Assembly (NCBI RefSeq): GCF_013389665.1
Contig: NZ_CP058316.1
Location: 372,001-436,000, forward strand
Source of the DNA: Microbacterium oleivorans
GTDB taxonomy: Bacteria; Actinomycetota; Actinomycetes; Actinomycetales; Microbacteriaceae
DNA: 64,000 nucleotides
Direction of reading: 5' to 3'
Shown: positions 1 through 11,144 of the stretch, in pieces
Position numbering within the stretch: position 1 is the stretch's first letter
Layout of the letters: each line of letters opens with the position of its first letter
Notes under the pieces: model-generated
What the model was told of the DNA's origin: nothing
Seen by the model: only the letters and a program-made list of their open reading frames with translations
The model's database searches: none
Translations under genes and position numbers: made by a program

Positions 1-176
1 TCGATCTCGCCTGCCGCGACCTCGGGCAGGAACGGCTGGTACGTCATGTAGGGCAGCGGGTCGACGATCGTCACTTCGGCCTCGCCCTTGCGGAGGTGCT
101 TCTCGAGCTTCCACGCGGTGTAGAAGCCGGCGTAGCCGCCGCCGACGACGAGGATTTGGGGCACGGAAGTGGACAC
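1..176 (-). CDS. ndh: NAD(P)/FAD-dependent oxidoreductase, NADH dehydrogenase (type II-like), N-terminal part only
   Basis: The visible 58 codons read a GTG-started protein with an N-terminal FAD-binding Rossmann motif (ILVVGGGYAGF), followed by a KGEAEVTIVDPLPYMTYQP segment. The tyrosine/proline-rich loop after the second beta strand is typical of type II NADH:quinone dehydrogenases, which pass electrons from NADH to membrane quinone without pumping protons. A Shine-Dalgarno-like AAGGAG lies about 11 bases before the GTG. The gene runs off the left edge, so the NADH domain and the membrane-binding tail cannot be checked. Other FAD oxidoreductases of this superfamily remain possible. Confidence 0.75.
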   Translation of the reverse strand, partial: MSTSVPQILVVGGGYAGFYTAWKLEKHLRKGEAEVTIVDPLPYMTYQPFLPEVAAGEI

Positions 177-207
177 GTTCGGAAGAACTCCTTGATCGGG
201 GGCTCGG

Positions 208-1476
208 CTAGCGCGACGCGCGGGCCGATCGGATGCGCCGGACAGCTGCGGTGACGCCGAGCGCCATCAGTATAGCCGCCACGGACGCCCCCAGGAGCGG
301 CACCGTGCCGTAGACGAGCGTGTCGATGCTCGGGAGGAAGGGCGGCGACGGTTCCGTAGGCGCGTCTGCAGCGGGCAGCTCCGGGAGCGCGACGGCGGTG
401 GTGGTGGGGACGGGGACCGGCTCCTGCTCGGCGCGACGATAGATGCGGATCCATTCCGACAGGTCGCCCATCGGGTTCGTCGACACCGCCGGCACCGCAG
501 CGCTGACCGCCGCGGCTGCGTCCAGCAGGCCGTAGCCGTACAGCGGGTCCGGCTGAGCCGCGACGCCGGGCACGGCGCGGGCCGTCTTCACGATGCGGTT
601 GATGACGTTGTTGGCGTCGAGGCCCGGATGCGCCGAACGCACCAGGGCCGCGACACCGGCCACGATCGGCGCCGCACCGCTGGTGCCGTTCCACACCACC
701 ACCCGTCCGTCCGCCGAGACACCCAGCAGCTCTTCGCTGGGGGCGGAGATGCCGATCGTGATGCCCTGCGTCGACGCCTCCTGGCTCGCGACGCCCTGCC
801 GGTCGACCCCGCCGACGGTGAGGACGCCCGGGATCGTCGCGGGCGCTCCGACCCGGTCGGTGCCGGTCCCGCGGTTGCCCGCGGCCACGACGACGACGAC
901 GTCGTGGTCGTAGGCGTACAAGAAGGCGTCGTCCCACGAGGGGTCCCACTCGAGCAGGTTCGTCGTGAACGAGAGGTTGATGACGTCGGCGCCCTGGTCG
1001 ACGGCCCACACCATGGCATCGGCGACCTGATCGGCGAACGGGATCTCGGAGTTGCCGCCGAAACCGATCGAGAGCGACAGCAGCTCGGCCTCCGGCGCCA
1101 CCCCGATCATCCCGGTGTCGGGCCCGGTGCCGCGGCTGGCCGCGAGCGACCCCACCCAGCTGCCGTGGTCGCGGTCCGTCTCGCCACCCACCGGGGCGCG
1201 TCCGTCCGCGCTGCCCGCGCCGGAGAAGTCGGCACCCGCCGCGACGGCGCCGTCGAACTCCGCGGGCCCGCGGCCGATACCCGTGTCGATGACGGCGATC
1301 GTGGTGCCCGCGCCCCGCGTGGTCTCCCAGGCGGTCCGGATGCCGTAGTCGTCGAGCCAGTACTCCGCCTGTCGCGCGGGATCCGTCGGCGGCACGACGG
1401 CGCCGGCCGTCGCGGTGACGACCACCAGGACGCCGAGGGCGACGACGCGGAGCGACCGCCGTCCCCACCGCGTCAC
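208..1476 (-). CDS. S8 family serine protease, mycosin-like, membrane anchored
   Basis: A 422-residue subtilisin-family protease. A hydrophobic N-terminal segment (residues about 8-27) looks like a signal peptide. The catalytic triad is visible: Asp64 in AVIDTGIG, His104 in RDHGSWVG and Ser266 in NGTSGAAP; the oxyanion Asn is in VAAGN (about 201). After a proline-rich linker, a C-terminal hydrophobic helix followed by Arg residues should anchor the protein with the protease domain outside. This layout matches mycosins, the proteases of type VII (ESX) secretion systems, but no ESX gene lies nearby, so its substrate is unknown. The GTG start overlaps the stop of the DUF501 gene by four bases (GTGA), which implies translational coupling and excludes the longer in-frame upstream extension. 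Confidence 0.88.
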   Translation of the reverse strand: MTRWGRRSLRVVALGVLVVVTATAGAVVPPTDPARQAEYWLDDYGIRTAWETTRGAGTTIAVIDTGIGRGPAEFDGAVAAGADFSGAGSADGRAPVGGETDRDHGSWVGSLAASRGTGPDTGMIGVAPEAELLSLSIGFGGNSEIPFADQVADAMVWAVDQGADVINLSFTTNLLEWDPSWDDAFLYAYDHDVVVVVAAGNRGTGTDRVGAPATIPGVLTVGGVDRQGVASQEASTQGITIGISAPSEELLGVSADGRVVVWNGTSGAAPIVAGVAALVRSAHPGLDANNVINRIVKTARAVPGVAAQPDPLYGYGLLDAAAAVSAAVPAVSTNPMGDLSEWIRIYRRAEQEPVPVPTTTAVALPELPAADAPTEPSPPFLPSIDTLVYGTVPLLGASVAAILMALGVTAAVRRIRSARASR

Positions 1477-1991
1477 TCGGCCACCCGCGGGTGCGCGCAC
1501 GAGCAACGGAGCGGCGACCAGGACGACTGCTCGAGCGCGATGTCCCCGATGGGGTTGACGCCGGGTCCGGCGGCGAGCGAATGCGCCGCAACCGCATGCA
1601 GGCACTTCACCCGCGTCGGCATCCCACCGGCGGAGATCCCCGCGATCTCCTCGACGTCGCCGTAGGCCGCACGGTCGGCGAGGTAGCTCGCGTGCGCCGA
1701 GCGGTACGCGGCCGCGACGTCCTCGTCGGCGACGAGCAGATCGCTGAGCTCGCGCATGACCTGCGTGGCCTCGAGCGCGGACATCGCCGCCGTGGCGCCC
1801 GGGTGGGTGAGGTAGTAGAAGGTCGGGAAGGGCGTTCCGTCCGGGAGCCGGGGTTCGGTGGCCACGACCGTCGGGTTGCCGCACACACACCGCGCCGCGA
1901 TCCCGATGACGCCGCGCATCGGGCGCCCGAGCTGCTCGCGCATGGCCGCGAGATCGGCGTCGGTCGCAGGCGTCAGGGCGGCAGCAGTCAC
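1473..1991 (-). CDS. DUF501 domain-containing protein
   Basis: A 172-residue cytoplasmic protein of the actinobacterial DUF501 family, function unknown. Visible features are an N-terminal segment RPMRGVIGIAARCVCGNP with a CxC motif, the conserved PTFYYLTHP block, and a C-terminal CLHAVAAHSLA...NPIGDIAL block. Cysteines near both ends (CVC; CSCAHP) might bind a metal, which is an inference. The eno-ftsB-DUF501 order is the usual actinobacterial arrangement (eno-Rv1024-Rv1025 in M. tuberculosis). The GTG start lies exactly six bases after a TAGCCT element, so the gene may also be transcribed as a leaderless mRNA; the intervening GGGGGA could alternatively act as a ribosome-binding site. Confidence 0.85.
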   Translation of the reverse strand: MTAAALTPATDADLAAMREQLGRPMRGVIGIAARCVCGNPTVVATEPRLPDGTPFPTFYYLTHPGATAAMSALEATQVMRELSDLLVADEDVAAAYRSAHASYLADRAAYGDVEEIAGISAGGMPTRVKCLHAVAAHSLAAGPGVNPIGDIALEQSSWSPLRCSCAHPRVAE

Positions 1992-1997
1992 TCCCCC

Positions 1998-2003
1998 AGG
2001 CTA
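1998..2003 (-). promoter_or_regulatory. Candidate -10 element (TAGCCT) for a leaderless DUF501 transcript
   Basis: TAGCCT on the minus strand ends six bases before the GTG at 1991, the spacing at which transcription would begin on the start codon. No clear -35 is seen. Confidence 0.4.
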
Positions 2004-2028
2004 GCGTCCATGACTGACGAGCACCTGG

Positions 2029-2508
2029 TTACGGCCCCGGCGTCGCCGTTCGCGCATTGCCGCTCGTGACGATGGAGCGCACGAACTGCGACATCCAGTC
2101 GGTGCGGGTGCGCTCGACGTCTCCCGAGACCGCCGCCGGGTCGTCGGGCAGGGATGAGGCGGGCAGGTCGTCGTCGATGAGATAGACGACCTCGCCGGGG
2201 CGGACGTAGTAGAGGCGCTCGCGCGCCTGCGTCGTGATGAACGCCGGGTCCCGCCATTGCTCGCGCTCCGCCTCGAGCGCCACCACCTCGTCCTGTTCCA
2301 CCCGGACCGACTCCTCGAGCGCGGCGATCTGAGCTCGCTGATCGAGATAGGTGCCCACGGACGGCACGAGCACACAGGCGGCGAGGACGACCAGCCCGAG
2401 CATGATGAACGCGAATCCCGAGAGGCGGATGCCGCCGAGCCAGGCGCGGACGTCCACCCGCCGGACACGAGGCCGAACACGAGGAGAGGGAGCCGTCGTC
2501 TTGACCAC
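2029..2508 (-). CDS. Septum formation initiator family protein (FtsB/DivIC-like)
   Basis: A small bitopic cell-division protein. It has a short basic cytoplasmic N-terminus, one membrane helix (FAFIMLGLVVLAACVLVPSV), then a coiled-coil (DQRAQIAALEESVRVEQDEV) and the conserved ARERLYYVRPGEVVYLIDDD segment that defines FtsB/DivIC proteins. In the divisome these bind FtsL and FtsQ on the outer face of the membrane. It lies directly downstream of enolase, as in most actinobacteria. I chose the GTG at 2508 because AGAGGGGGA sits four bases upstream; an in-frame GTG at 2526 lies before that site and would add six residues. The C-terminal tail after about residue 115 is low complexity. Confidence 0.88.
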   Translation of the reverse strand: MVKTTAPSPRVRPRVRRVDVRAWLGGIRLSGFAFIMLGLVVLAACVLVPSVGTYLDQRAQIAALEESVRVEQDEVVALEAEREQWRDPAFITTQARERLYYVRPGEVVYLIDDDLPASSLPDDPAAVSGDVERTRTDWMSQFVRSIVTSGNARTATPGP

Positions 2509-2539
2509 GGCTCCCCCTCTCGTCACGTTTCGGCGCAGA

Positions 2540-5432
<2,893 letters not shown>

Positions 5433-5505
5433 GAGCCCAGCAGAGCACCCGCCGGTGAACGGCAGCGGACCGGCGACCGACCTGTGGGCGAACGGCCCCG
5501 ACCGA

Positions 5506-6060
5506 TCAGCGCGCGACCGGGGGTACGCCGAGGTCGCGCACGAGATAGATCCAGGGGAACGCCCGACATCCGACGACCCAGCCGTCCCGACGCTCGCGCT
5601 CGAGGGAGCCGCGCCAGAGGATGCGGCGGTGCTCCCACTGTGTGTCGGTCCGCACCATCCGATGGGCGAGCATGCCCGCCTCGACCGTGCGCCACCCCTG
5701 ACGTCCCGCCTCCTCGAGCTCCGGGAGCTCGTCGAAGGCGGTGACCGGGCCGAGCCAGCGTTCTTCGGCCGAGACGTCGTCGTCGCGGGCGGGCCCGCCG
5801 AAGCGTTGCTGCGCAGCCTGGCGCGACATCCCGAGGGCGGCGCCGATGCGGGCCCAGCTGGCCCCGCCCGCGCGCGCCGCCTCGACCGAGCGTTGGAGAA
5901 GCGCCCGGACGTCGCTCTCCGCCCGCGCGCTCGCCTCGACGACGCGGAGGTGACCCTCCACCCCCAGGGATTCGGCGGAGCCGACGTCTGCGGCGTCGAG
6001 CACCGCACGCCCGATGACCTCGCCGAGATCGCCGTCCTCGGCGAACGGCTCGAGCCTCAC
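5506..6060 (-). CDS. HTH-domain protein, putative transcriptional regulator
   Basis: A 184-residue protein with a likely helix-turn-helix at about residues 62-85 (WARIGAALGMSRQAAQQRF), a sequence typical of MarR/sigma-4-like DNA-binding helices. The C-terminal half, rich in Trp and Arg, resembles no family I recognise. The GTG start overlaps the stop of the upstream membrane-protein gene by four bases (GTGA), so the pair is translationally coupled and driven from the promoter at 6318-6346, which is overlapped by an inverted repeat. Autoregulation through that repeat is plausible but inferred. Confidence 0.7.
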   Translation of the reverse strand: MRLEPFAEDGDLGEVIGRAVLDAADVGSAESLGVEGHLRVVEASARAESDVRALLQRSVEAARAGGASWARIGAALGMSRQAAQQRFGGPARDDDVSAEERWLGPVTAFDELPELEEAGRQGWRTVEAGMLAHRMVRTDTQWEHRRILWRGSLERERRDGWVVGCRAFPWIYLVRDLGVPPVAR

Positions 6061-6311
6061 GCGGCCTCGCCCCCGCCGGCCGGAAGCCACGTCGGCGACA
6101 CGGCGCTGCGTCGCATGCCCGTCAGGAGGCCGAGGAGGTAGGCGGCGGTGAGGAGCAAGACGACGCCGGCTCCCTGGGCGAACCCGCCCCAGAAGCCCGA
6201 CCAATCGAGCACGACCGCCGTGAGCAGCAGCACCGCTCCTACGAAGCCGGACACGACGGCGCCGAGACGAACTCGTGAGAACGAACGGGTGACACGCGAT
6301 GACGAGGACAT
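6057..6311 (-). CDS. Small two-helix membrane protein
   Basis: An 84-residue protein with a basic N-terminus, two hydrophobic helices (about residues 16-36 and 42-65, the first with VVSGFVGAVLLLTAVVLDW), and a short polar tail. No family is recognised. It is the first gene of a two-gene unit with the HTH protein. The ATG lies six bases after the GATGAT -10 element, which predicts a leaderless transcript; no Shine-Dalgarno sequence is present, in keeping with this. It may be the membrane partner or sensor for the HTH protein, but that is only an inference from the overlap. Confidence 0.7.
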   Translation of the reverse strand: MSSSSRVTRSFSRVRLGAVVSGFVGAVLLLTAVVLDWSGFWGGFAQGAGVVLLLTAAYLLGLLTGMRRSAVSPTWLPAGGGEAA

Positions 6312-6317
6312 ACGTCA

Positions 6318-6347
6318 ATCATCTGTTGACACGCGTCGTGTGTCAAC
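6318..6347 (-). promoter_or_regulatory. Promoter with overlapping inverted-repeat operator
   Basis: On the minus strand TTGACA (6341-6346) and GATGAT (6318-6323) are separated by 17 bases. A perfect 8-bp inverted repeat, GTTGACAC (6325-6332) and GTGTCAAC (6340-6347) with a 7-base spacer, covers the -35 box and the spacer, a classic repressor position. The ATG follows six bases after the -10. Confidence 0.65.
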
Positions 6348-6362
6348 GATGCCTTGACGGGT

Positions 6363-7643
6363 TCAGCCCAGAGGGCGCACCTCGAGCGATGCGGCGTCAT
6401 CGCCGGCGCGCAGCGACACGAACGATGCGTAGCCGTCGAGGGCCGCCCGATCCAGTACCGCCTTGAGATTCTTCGGGCGCGCCTCGACCCGCACGCGCGA
6501 TCCGCCCGCGACCAGCTGCGCCTTCGCGGCGAGCAGTTCCGCGAGCGGGACGTCGCGCTCGTGGACCAGGACGATCGCCGGTTGCTCGCGCGCGTCCGCA
6601 TCCCCGAGCAGATCGACCAGTCGCTCGAAGCCCAACGAGAAGCCGACGGCCGGCACGTCGGTGCCGAGGAACCGTCCGATCATCCCGTCGTACCGTCCTC
6701 CCCCGCCCAGCGAGTAGCTCACCGAGGGGTGCGCGAGCTCGAAGATCGTTCCGGTGTAGTACCCCATGCCGCGCACGAGGAAGGGATCGAACACCAGCGG
6801 GAGGTCCGCGTCACCGCGGGCGGCCCGGACGGCGGCGCCGATGCCGACGAGGTGAGCCACCACGTCCTCGGGCACCCCGGCGGGCAGACCCTCGCGGATC
6901 TGGCGCTCCCCGAACGGCAGGTCGCCGACCTGCGGCCGCTCCAGGAACGTCGCGAACGCGTCGACCGCCTCGGCGGAGGCACCGCGCTCGCGCAGCTCGG
7001 CCACCACACCGGCGGGGCCGAGCTTGTCGAGCTTGTCGATCGTGATCAGGATGCCGGGGCGTTCGGCCTCGGCGAAGCCGAACGCCGAGAGCATCGCGTC
7101 GAGCACCCGGCGATCGTTGATCCGCACGGAGCCGCCTCGGAGACCCAGGGCGTCGAGGGCGTCGAGGCTCGCAGCGATCAGTTCGGCCTCCGCCCGCGCG
7201 GTGGGGTCTCCGATGATGTCGATGTCGCACTGCACGAACTGCCGATAACGCCCCTTCTGCGGGCGCTCGGCCCGCCACACCGGTGCGATCTGGATGGCGC
7301 GGAAGACCGTGGGCAGCTCGGCGCGGTGAGACGCGTAGAAGCGAGCGAGCGGGACGGTGAGGTCGTAGCGCAGCCCCAGATCGGTCAGGGCGGCCGGATC
7401 ATCGGCGGCGGCGCGGATCGCCTCGGCGTCCAGCCCGCGGGACAGCACGTTGTACGCGAGCTTCTCGTTGTCGCCGCCGATGCCCGCATGCAGCCGCCCG
7501 TACTCCTCCATGACGGGCGTCTCGATCTCGTCGAAGCCGTGCGCGCGGTAACGCTCACGGACGACGGCGAGCACGCGCTCGCGACGGCTCTTGTCGGCGG
7601 GGAGGAAGTCGCGCATGCCGCGCGGCGGGTTCACGGTGGGCAC
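6363..7643 (-). CDS. hisS: Histidine--tRNA ligase
   Basis: A 426-residue class II aminoacyl-tRNA synthetase that charges tRNA-His. Visible motifs are the N-terminal RGMRDFLP, motif 2 around FRAIQIAPVWRAERPQKGRY, the histidine-specific blocks LVRGMGYYTGTIFEL and SLGGGGRYDGMIG, and the C-terminal anticodon-binding domain ending near RPLG. I chose the GTG at 7643 (VPTVNPPRGM) because AAGGA lies about 10 bases upstream, overlapping the end of mazG; longer extensions have no homology. It follows mazG by four bases and is probably co-transcribed with it. Confidence 0.97.
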   Translation of the reverse strand: MPTVNPPRGMRDFLPADKSRRERVLAVVRERYRAHGFDEIETPVMEEYGRLHAGIGGDNEKLAYNVLSRGLDAEAIRAAADDPAALTDLGLRYDLTVPLARFYASHRAELPTVFRAIQIAPVWRAERPQKGRYRQFVQCDIDIIGDPTARAEAELIAASLDALDALGLRGGSVRINDRRVLDAMLSAFGFAEAERPGILITIDKLDKLGPAGVVAELRERGASAEAVDAFATFLERPQVGDLPFGERQIREGLPAGVPEDVVAHLVGIGAAVRAARGDADLPLVFDPFLVRGMGYYTGTIFELAHPSVSYSLGGGGRYDGMIGRFLGTDVPAVGFSLGFERLVDLLGDADAREQPAIVLVHERDVPLAELLAAKAQLVAGGSRVRVEARPKNLKAVLDRAALDGYASFVSLRAGDDAASLEVRPLG

Positions 7644-7647
7644 CGTC

Positions 7648-8298
7648 CTATCCTTCCAGGTCGACGGGACCGGTCTCGGCACGGGTGACCTCGGCCGCCA
7701 GCGCACGCAACCGCTCGCGGAGCGCCCGTTCGGCGTCCCAGCCGTGCTCGCGGCCGTGCGCCACGAGAGCGAGCAGCGCGTCGCCGAGCTCGGCCTCCGA
7801 CGCCACGCCGATCGGCTCGGCCGGTGGTCCGGAGACGCCGACCCGTCCGGCGCGACCGAGCATCTTCTGGGCGTGTGCGAGGGCCGGCATGTGCGGGGAG
7901 ACGCCGTCGAGGACGCTACGCCGCTCGCGCTTCTCGGCCGCCTTCGCGGCGTTCCACAGCACCAACACCTCTTCGGACGTGCGCGCCGACTCCCCGGCGA
8001 AGACGTGCGGATGCCGACGCACCATCTTCTCGGTCAGACCGCGGGCCACGTCGTCGATGTCGAACGCGTCGACCTCGGCTCGGGACGCGATCTCGGCGTG
8101 GAACAGCACCTGCCAGAGCAGGTCGCCGAGCTCCTCGCGCAGATCGGCCGGTGTGCCGGCTTCGACGGCGTCGACCACCTCGGCCGATTCCTCGACGAGG
8201 TACGGCACGAGCTCGCGGTGGGTCATCGCGGCCGTCCAGACGCAGCGGTCGCGTACGGCGCGCATCGTGTCGGCGGCATCCCGGAGCGGGTCTGACAT
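7648..8298 (-). CDS. mazG: MazG family nucleoside triphosphate pyrophosphohydrolase
   Basis: A 216-residue protein with one MazG domain near the N-terminus (LVEESAEVVDAVEAG followed by EELGDLLWQVLFHAEIA, the EEXXE...EXXD metal-binding helices). It hydrolyses NTPs to NMP and pyrophosphate and probably cleans oxidised or non-canonical nucleotides. The usual CPWDxxQTH segment reads CVWTAAMTH here. The C-terminal half (AHAQKMLGRAGRVG onward) is a degenerate second part, giving the actinobacterial single-domain length. AAGGAG precedes the ATG. The mfd-mazG-eno neighbourhood is conserved in actinobacteria, here interrupted by ppc and a permease. Confidence 0.93.
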   Translation of the reverse strand: MSDPLRDAADTMRAVRDRCVWTAAMTHRELVPYLVEESAEVVDAVEAGTPADLREELGDLLWQVLFHAEIASRAEVDAFDIDDVARGLTEKMVRRHPHVFAGESARTSEEVLVLWNAAKAAEKRERRSVLDGVSPHMPALAHAQKMLGRAGRVGVSGPPAEPIGVASEAELGDALLALVAHGREHGWDAERALRERLRALAAEVTRAETGPVDLEG

Positions 8299-8413
8299 GC
8301 GGGCTCCTTCGATCGGGCGCTCTCAGGCTAACGGGGCGCCCGCGTCGACGGGTCGCGGTCGGTCTGTGACGCTTGTGTCGGAACCGCACCGCCGGTGCCA
8401 TTACTTTGGAGGC

Positions 8414-11086
8414 ATGCGCGAGCTGACCCGAACAGAAGCCATCGACCTCGTCGGCCGTTACGAGGCGGAGCAGGAGATCCCCGAGGCGATGCGCGCCGAC
8501 GTGCGGATGCTCGGCTCCATGCTGGGACAAGTCCTGCGCGAGAGCGGCTCGTCCGGCCTCTTCGAGGATGTCGAGCGCCTGCGCGGCGCGACGATCCAGG
8601 CGTACACCGACGACTCCCCCGAGGCCTTCGAGCGCGCCGCGGCCATCGCGGAATCCTTCACGGTCTCGCGCGCGGACGAAGTAGCCCGCGCTTTCACCGT
8701 GTACTTCCATCTCGTCAACCTCGCCGAGGAGCACCAGCGCGTGCGACTGCTGCGCGAACGAGCCGGCATCTCGGACCAGGACAGCGCCGGAGACTCGATC
8801 CCGGCCGCCTTCGCGCAGCTGGCGTCCGAGGTGGGGGCCGACGAGGCCGAACGACGACTGCGGGATCTGCGCTTCCACCCGGTGTTCACCGCTCACCCCA
8901 CCGAGGCGCGACGTCGCGCCGTCTCGGAGAGCATCCGCCGCCTGGTGACGCTGTTGGAGACCCTGGAGAACTCCGCCGCCGGCGGGGCGGAGCACCGGCG
9001 CGCCCGGCGGCGGATGCTCGAGGAGATCGACACTCTCTGGCGCACGTCGCCGCTGCGGGCTGAGAAGCCGACGCCCACCGACGAGGTCCGGGCCGTCATG
9101 GCCGTCTTCGACGACACGCTGTACACGACCATCCCGCTCGTCTACCGCCGCCTCGACGACGCGCTGCTGGGCGACGCCGCCGGCACCCGCGCCCCCGTCG
9201 TGGCGCCGTTCGTGCGCCTGGGCACCTGGGTCGGCGGAGACCGCGACGGCAACCCGTTCGTCACCGCGTCGGTGACGAAGAAGGCGGCCGGCATCGCCGC
9301 AGAGCACGTCCTCCTCGGGCTCGAGCGCAGCACCGAACGCGTCGGCCGCGGGCTGACCATGTCGGGCGACACCACGCCGCCGAGCGCCCCCCTGCGCTCG
9401 CTCTGGGACCGCTTGGCGGCCTCCGATGAGGACGGCGCCGCCAACGCCGTCAAACGCGCCCCCGGCGAGCACCACAAGCGCGTGATGATGCTGCTGGCCC
9501 GTCGCATCCGCGCCACCCGGCTGCGCGACGCCGACCTCGCCTACGACGACCCCGAGGAGTTCCTGGCCGATCTGCGGGTCGTGCAGGACTCGCTCGATCA
9601 GGCGGGTGCCGCGCGACAGGCCTTCGGAGCGCTGCAGCAGCTGATCTGGGCCGTCGAGACCTTCGGCTTCCACCTCGCCGAGCTCGAGGTGCGCCAGCAC
9701 TCCGCCGTCCACGCCAAGGTGCTCGCCGAGTGCGAGGCCGGCGATGAGCCCAGCGAGCTGGCCACCGAGGTGCTCGAGGTCTTCCGCACCATCTCGCAGG
9801 TGCAGAAGCGGTTCGGTCCCCGTGCCGCCGGCCGCTACATCGTCTCGTTCACACAGTCGGCGGACGACCTCGCCGCCGTGCACGCGCTCGCGCGCCACGC
9901 CGTCGGCCCGGACGGCATACCCCCCGTCCTCGACGTCATCCCCCTGTTCGAGACGTTCGCCGACCTGCAGGCAGCGCCGGGCATCCTCGCCGAGATCATC
10001 GGTCACCCGGCGTTCGCCGACCGGCTCGACGCCACCGGGCGGCGGCTCGAGGTGATGCTCGGATACTCCGACTCGTCGAAGGACGTCGGCCCGGTCGCGG
10101 CCAACCTCGCCCTCTACGAAGCGCAGGCGCGGATCTCGGCCTGGGCGCAGGACGAGCGCATCGAGCTCACACTGTTCCACGGCCGCGGCGGCGCCCTCGG
10201 ACGTGGCGGCGGCCCGGCGAACTCCGCCATCCTCGCGCAGCCGCCGCACTCCGTCGATGGGCGGTTCAAGCTGACCGAGCAGGGCGAGGTCATCTTCGCT
10301 CGCTACGGCGACCCCGACATCGCGCTGCGCCACATCGATCAGGTCGCCGCGGCGGTCCTCCTCGCCTCGGCACCCTCGATCGAGGAGCGCAACAGCCGCG
10401 CGGCCGAGCGCTATGCCTCGGTCGCGGCGACGATGGACACCGCCTCGCGCGAGCGGTTCTTCTCTCTCGTGAAAGCCCCAGGATTCGCACCGTGGTTCGC
10501 GGCTGTGACGCCCATGGAGGAGATCGGTCTGCTCGCCCTCGGCTCGCGGCCGGCACGGCGCGGGCTCTCGGTCGAATCCCTCGAGGACCTGCGGGCGATC
10601 CCCTGGGTGTTCGCGTGGACGCAGGCGCGCATCAACCTCGCGGGGTGGTTCGGTCTGGGCACCGCCCTGGAGGCCGTCGGCGACGAGGCCCTGCTGCGCG
10701 AGGCCTACGAACAGTGGCCGCTGCTGCGTACCGTGGTCGACAACGTCGCGATGAGTCTCGCCAAGGCCGACCCGCGCATGGCCCGCCGCCACCTCGCCCT
10801 CGCCGATCGCTCGGACCTCGCCGACCTCGTGCTCGACGAGATGCTGCTGACCCGCGACTGGGTCGTGCGGATCGCCGGCGGCGACGGACTCCTGGCGAAC
10901 AAGCCGGTCCTGCAGCGCGCGGTGAAGATGCGCAGCCCCTACGTCGACGCACTGTCGTTGCTGCAGCTGCGCGCCCTCCGCGTGCTGCGCTCGACCGAGC
11001 CCGAGGCGCAGACGCCGCCGGAGTGGCAGCGCCTGCTCCTGCTCACGGTCAACGGGGTCGCTGCGGGTCTGCAGAACACCGGGTGA
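8414..11086 (+). CDS. ppc: Phosphoenolpyruvate carboxylase
   Basis: An 890-residue cytoplasmic enzyme that carboxylates phosphoenolpyruvate with bicarbonate to oxaloacetate, refilling the citrate cycle. Active-site blocks are all present: FTAHPTEARRR (about residue 158), VGGDRDGNPFVTA, LAELEVRQHSAVH, LGYSDSSKDVGP and the mobile loop FHGRGGALGRGGGP, and the protein ends in the family-typical QNTG. TGGAGG lies three bases before the ATG, which decides the start; the frame is open far upstream but that part overlaps mazG and has no homology. It is divergent from mazG across a 115-base gap. Confidence 0.97.
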   Translation: MRELTRTEAIDLVGRYEAEQEIPEAMRADVRMLGSMLGQVLRESGSSGLFEDVERLRGATIQAYTDDSPEAFERAAAIAESFTVSRADEVARAFTVYFHLVNLAEEHQRVRLLRERAGISDQDSAGDSIPAAFAQLASEVGADEAERRLRDLRFHPVFTAHPTEARRRAVSESIRRLVTLLETLENSAAGGAEHRRARRRMLEEIDTLWRTSPLRAEKPTPTDEVRAVMAVFDDTLYTTIPLVYRRLDDALLGDAAGTRAPVVAPFVRLGTWVGGDRDGNPFVTASVTKKAAGIAAEHVLLGLERSTERVGRGLTMSGDTTPPSAPLRSLWDRLAASDEDGAANAVKRAPGEHHKRVMMLLARRIRATRLRDADLAYDDPEEFLADLRVVQDSLDQAGAARQAFGALQQLIWAVETFGFHLAELEVRQHSAVHAKVLAECEAGDEPSELATEVLEVFRTISQVQKRFGPRAAGRYIVSFTQSADDLAAVHALARHAVGPDGIPPVLDVIPLFETFADLQAAPGILAEIIGHPAFADRLDATGRRLEVMLGYSDSSKDVGPVAANLALYEAQARISAWAQDERIELTLFHGRGGALGRGGGPANSAILAQPPHSVDGRFKLTEQGEVIFARYGDPDIALRHIDQVAAAVLLASAPSIEERNSRAAERYASVAATMDTASRERFFSLVKAPGFAPWFAAVTPMEEIGLLALGSRPARRGLSVESLEDLRAIPWVFAWTQARINLAGWFGLGTALEAVGDEALLREAYEQWPLLRTVVDNVAMSLAKADPRMARRHLALADRSDLADLVLDEMLLTRDWVVRIAGGDGLLANKPVLQRAVKMRSPYVDALSLLQLRALRVLRSTEPEAQTPPEWQRLLLLTVNGVAAGLQNTG

Positions 11087-11144
11087 CACGGGCATCCGGC
11101 CGGGGACGAGAGCACGGGGCGCACCGCGACTAGGCTTTCTCCCC

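Noticed and set aside
71..1597. Minus-strand open frame of 508 codons overlapping the S8 protease in another frame
   Set aside because: Arg-rich shadow of the protease; the protease frame has an intact catalytic triad and correct start coupling.
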